Assembly (NCBI GenBank): GCA_963734085.1
Contig: CAVTFT010000013.1
Location: 161,929 to 225,928 of the forward strand
DNA: 64,000 nucleotides
Origin: CAIWHR01 sp963734085
GTDB taxonomy: Bacteria > Pseudomonadota > Gammaproteobacteria > Burkholderiales > Casimicrobiaceae
Reading direction: 5' to 3'
This document shows positions 62,503 to 64,000 of this stretch, one piece after another. How positions within the stretch are numbered: position 1 is the stretch's first letter; every line of letters begins with the position of its first letter. The notes below the pieces were generated by a model. It ran no database searches, was not told where the DNA came from, and worked only from the letters and a program-made list of their open reading frames with translations. The translations under genes and the position numbers were made by a program.

Positions 62503-64000
62503 ATGGTCTCCAAAGCGTCGAACCAAGCGGTTCTCTACCTCCGCTCGAGCAAGGACCGGTCGGACGTATCGATCGATGCACAGCGGCGTGAACTCACAGC
62601 ACTGGCCAGTCAGCGGGGGCTGGTCGTGGTCGGTGAATACACCGATGTCGTCGAATCTGGCGCTGACGAGAACCGCCCGGGACTCCAGCGCTTAGTTACC
62701 GATATCCGGCAGCGCGGCCGTGCCTGGGACACCGTGCTGTTGCTCGACACCAGCCGACTTGCCCGGCGGCCATTCATCAACGTCATGTTCGAGCGCGACG
62801 CCGACAGGCACGGCGTGCGCGTCGTCTATAAGTCGGTCCCGGACGAGGACCCGATCACCGCCGTGGTGATCAAGTCGTTCATGATGGGCATCGACCAGTG
62901 GCACAGCCTTACGAGCAAGCGCAAGGGGCTCGCAGGCATGGCGGAAAACGTGCGCCAGGGCTTTCGCGCCGGCGGTCGAGCGCCGCGGGGCTACCGGTTG
63001 GCCAGCATCGAAACCGGTGCGATCCGTGAAGGCGCCCAGGTTACCAAGTCGAAACTCCAGCCCAACGCCGATGCCCCCATCGTCGCTGAGTATCTACGCC
63101 TGCGCGCTGAGGGTATTTCCCGAACTGCGCTGCAGCGGCAGCTCAAAATCAGCTGGCCAGCGACCTCGCTCATCGGCATGGAGTGGAATGCTCTCACCTA
63201 TGCCGGGCACACGGTGTGGAACGTACACAACGAGTTTGGCTCCGAGGGCTACAAAGGTGGCGTGAAGCGCCGACCCCGCAGCGAATGGGTCATCCAACGC
63301 GACACGCACCCGCCACTCGTCAGCGATGCGATCGCCGAGACGGTCCTACAGCAAATCGAGCATGCCAGCCGCAGCGATACTCGGCAAAGCGGCGCGACGT
63401 ACTTGCTCACCGGGCTTCTCAAAACGCCCGCTGGTGAGCCGTGGCACGGCAATCGTACGTCCCGGTCGGAGTTCTATCGCGCGAGAGCAGCGATAGGGAA
63501 TCGGAGCATGCTCGCAGCGCGCGTTGACCGTACCGTGATCGAAACCGTCGCGCGGGATTTGCAGTCGCCGCAGTTCGTTGCTGCAGCCGTCAAGTCGCTG
63601 CGTGAGAAATTCGCGGTCACTCACGCGGAGGAAATCGCCGCGGCGCGGTCGGAGATCGCGAAACTCGATGAGCGCAGCAGCCGGCTGCTTGACATGGCTA
63701 TCGAGCTAAAGTCCCGTGCCTCTGTCTTGCGCAAGGTCGATGACCTTGAGGATCAGCGTACTGCGATAGAGCGATGCATCATCGGGTGGGAAAAGGAAGA
63801 CGAGTCGGCTCAAGCATTGGCGGACGTCACGGATGCCCAAGTCAAAACGATGCTGGGCCACATGGCCGACGAGATGGAGCTCTACGAGCGGCACGAGCTC
63901 AAGGACTTCCTGTCGACCATCCTCGAGCGGGTCGAGCTCGACCCTGAGCGACAGACCCTTCAGGTCTGTTACCGCATCCCACTCCGTGGTGGGAATAGTC
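62503..64000 (+). CDS. Large serine recombinase (3' end outside window)
   Basis: 499 residues visible; no stop before the window end. The N-terminal resolvase domain has AVLYLRSSKDRSDVSIDAQR with the catalytic Ser after Tyr-Leu-Arg, and LLLDTSRLARRPF with active-site Arg. A recombinase domain follows (FRAGGRAPRGYRL, EYLRLRAEGISRTALQRQLK), then a long helical region (AEEIAAARSEIAKLDERSSR) typical of the coiled coil. The usual zinc-ribbon Cys are not obvious. The ATG at 62503 follows GGCGGCGAGAAA, a modest ribosome site. Confidence 0.88.
   Translation, partial: MVSKASNQAVLYLRSSKDRSDVSIDAQRRELTALASQRGLVVVGEYTDVVESGADENRPGLQRLVTDIRQRGRAWDTVLLLDTSRLARRPFINVMFERDADRHGVRVVYKSVPDEDPITAVVIKSFMMGIDQWHSLTSKRKGLAGMAENVRQGFRAGGRAPRGYRLASIETGAIREGAQVTKSKLQPNADAPIVAEYLRLRAEGISRTALQRQLKISWPATSLIGMEWNALTYAGHTVWNVHNEFGSEGYKGGVKRRPRSEWVIQRDTHPPLVSDAIAETVLQQIEHASRSDTRQSGATYLLTGLLKTPAGEPWHGNRTSRSEFYRARAAIGNRSMLAARVDRTVIETVARDLQSPQFVAAAVKSLREKFAVTHAEEIAAARSEIAKLDERSSRLLDMAIELKSRASVLRKVDDLEDQRTAIERCIIGWEKEDESAQALADVTDAQVKTMLGHMADEMELYERHELKDFLSTILERVELDPERQTLQVCYRIPLRGGNS

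Larger units (their letters stand above)
58861..64000 (+). mobile_element. Integrated element, left end at a tRNA-Glu 3'-end copy; right end beyond window
   Basis: The left limit is inferred from the 22-nt tRNA-Glu-like sequence at 58861-58882. Contents in order: HigBA-type toxin-antitoxin, a small unknown gene, the hairpin array, a tyrosine recombinase, and a large serine recombinase running off the window. Because the tRNA piece is the 3' end on the minus strand, normal tRNA-targeted integration would put the element to its right and an intact tRNA-Glu beyond 64000. No transfer, replication or structural phage gene is seen yet. Confidence 0.55.

Overview
The window is chromosomal DNA of a high-GC, Gram-negative bacterium, most likely a betaproteobacterium. 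The evidence is gene order and content: tyrA-aroA-cmk-rpsA-ihfB-lapA-lapB-pyrF, ribF-ileS-lspA-ispH, an assimilatory sulfate cluster with a DUF934 partner, a PEP-CTERM protein, and heptose (LPS) synthesis. Coding density is high and neighbours often overlap by 1-8 nt. No rRNA gene, intact tRNA gene or CRISPR array was found.

Layout. 1-11.5 kb: aromatic amino acid, nucleotide, translation and envelope genes, ending in ugd, a heptose kinase gene and radA. A 273-bp inverted-repeat element lies exactly between the ugd stop and the heptose kinase start. 11.5-13.3 kb: small accessory genes (VOC protein, AhpD-like protein, membrane protein). 13.4-19.8 kb: sulfate assimilation, with a CbiX-type chelatase divergent from cysI (which has an apparent +1 frameshift), an in-frame DUF934-CysH fusion, cysD, cysN and a TauE/SafE exporter. 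19.9-24 kb: Nudix hydrolase, lipoprotein, alpha/beta hydrolase, PilZ-like protein, DUF2069 protein. 24-29.4 kb: ispH, lspA, ileS and ribF on the minus strand. 29.4-35.5 kb: an AddAB-like helicase/nuclease pair. 35.6-41.7 kb: small proteins, an 11-bp tandem repeat, a J-like protein, an aldo/keto reductase, a molybdopterin oxidoreductase and a patatin. 41.8-43.8 kb: a LexA-type repressor divergent from a DnaQ-exonuclease/GIY-YIG (Cho-like) protein, with Gram-positive-style LexA boxes between and inside them. 44-53.3 kb: a BON protein, then a minus-strand operon of a 1993-aa eight-GAF histidine kinase, a single-domain response regulator, a receiver-cyclase and an M20 peptidase. 53.5-58.7 kb: a transporter-protein remnant, a PEP-CTERM protein, a large subtilase and a secreted Cys-rich protein.

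From about 58.86 kb to the end the DNA looks like an integrated element. It starts at a 22-nt sequence identical, as I recall it, to the 3' end of a bacterial tRNA-Glu gene. It carries a HigBA-type toxin-antitoxin pair, a small unknown protein, about 1.1 kb of non-coding DNA packed with hairpins, a tyrosine recombinase and a large serine recombinase cut off by the window end. The hairpin array is the most unusual object here: about 17 stem-loops, several sharing pentaloops of the form C-N-N-N-A, with GGAG..TAG linkers and an internal terminator-like hairpin, all upstream of and in the same orientation as the recombinases.
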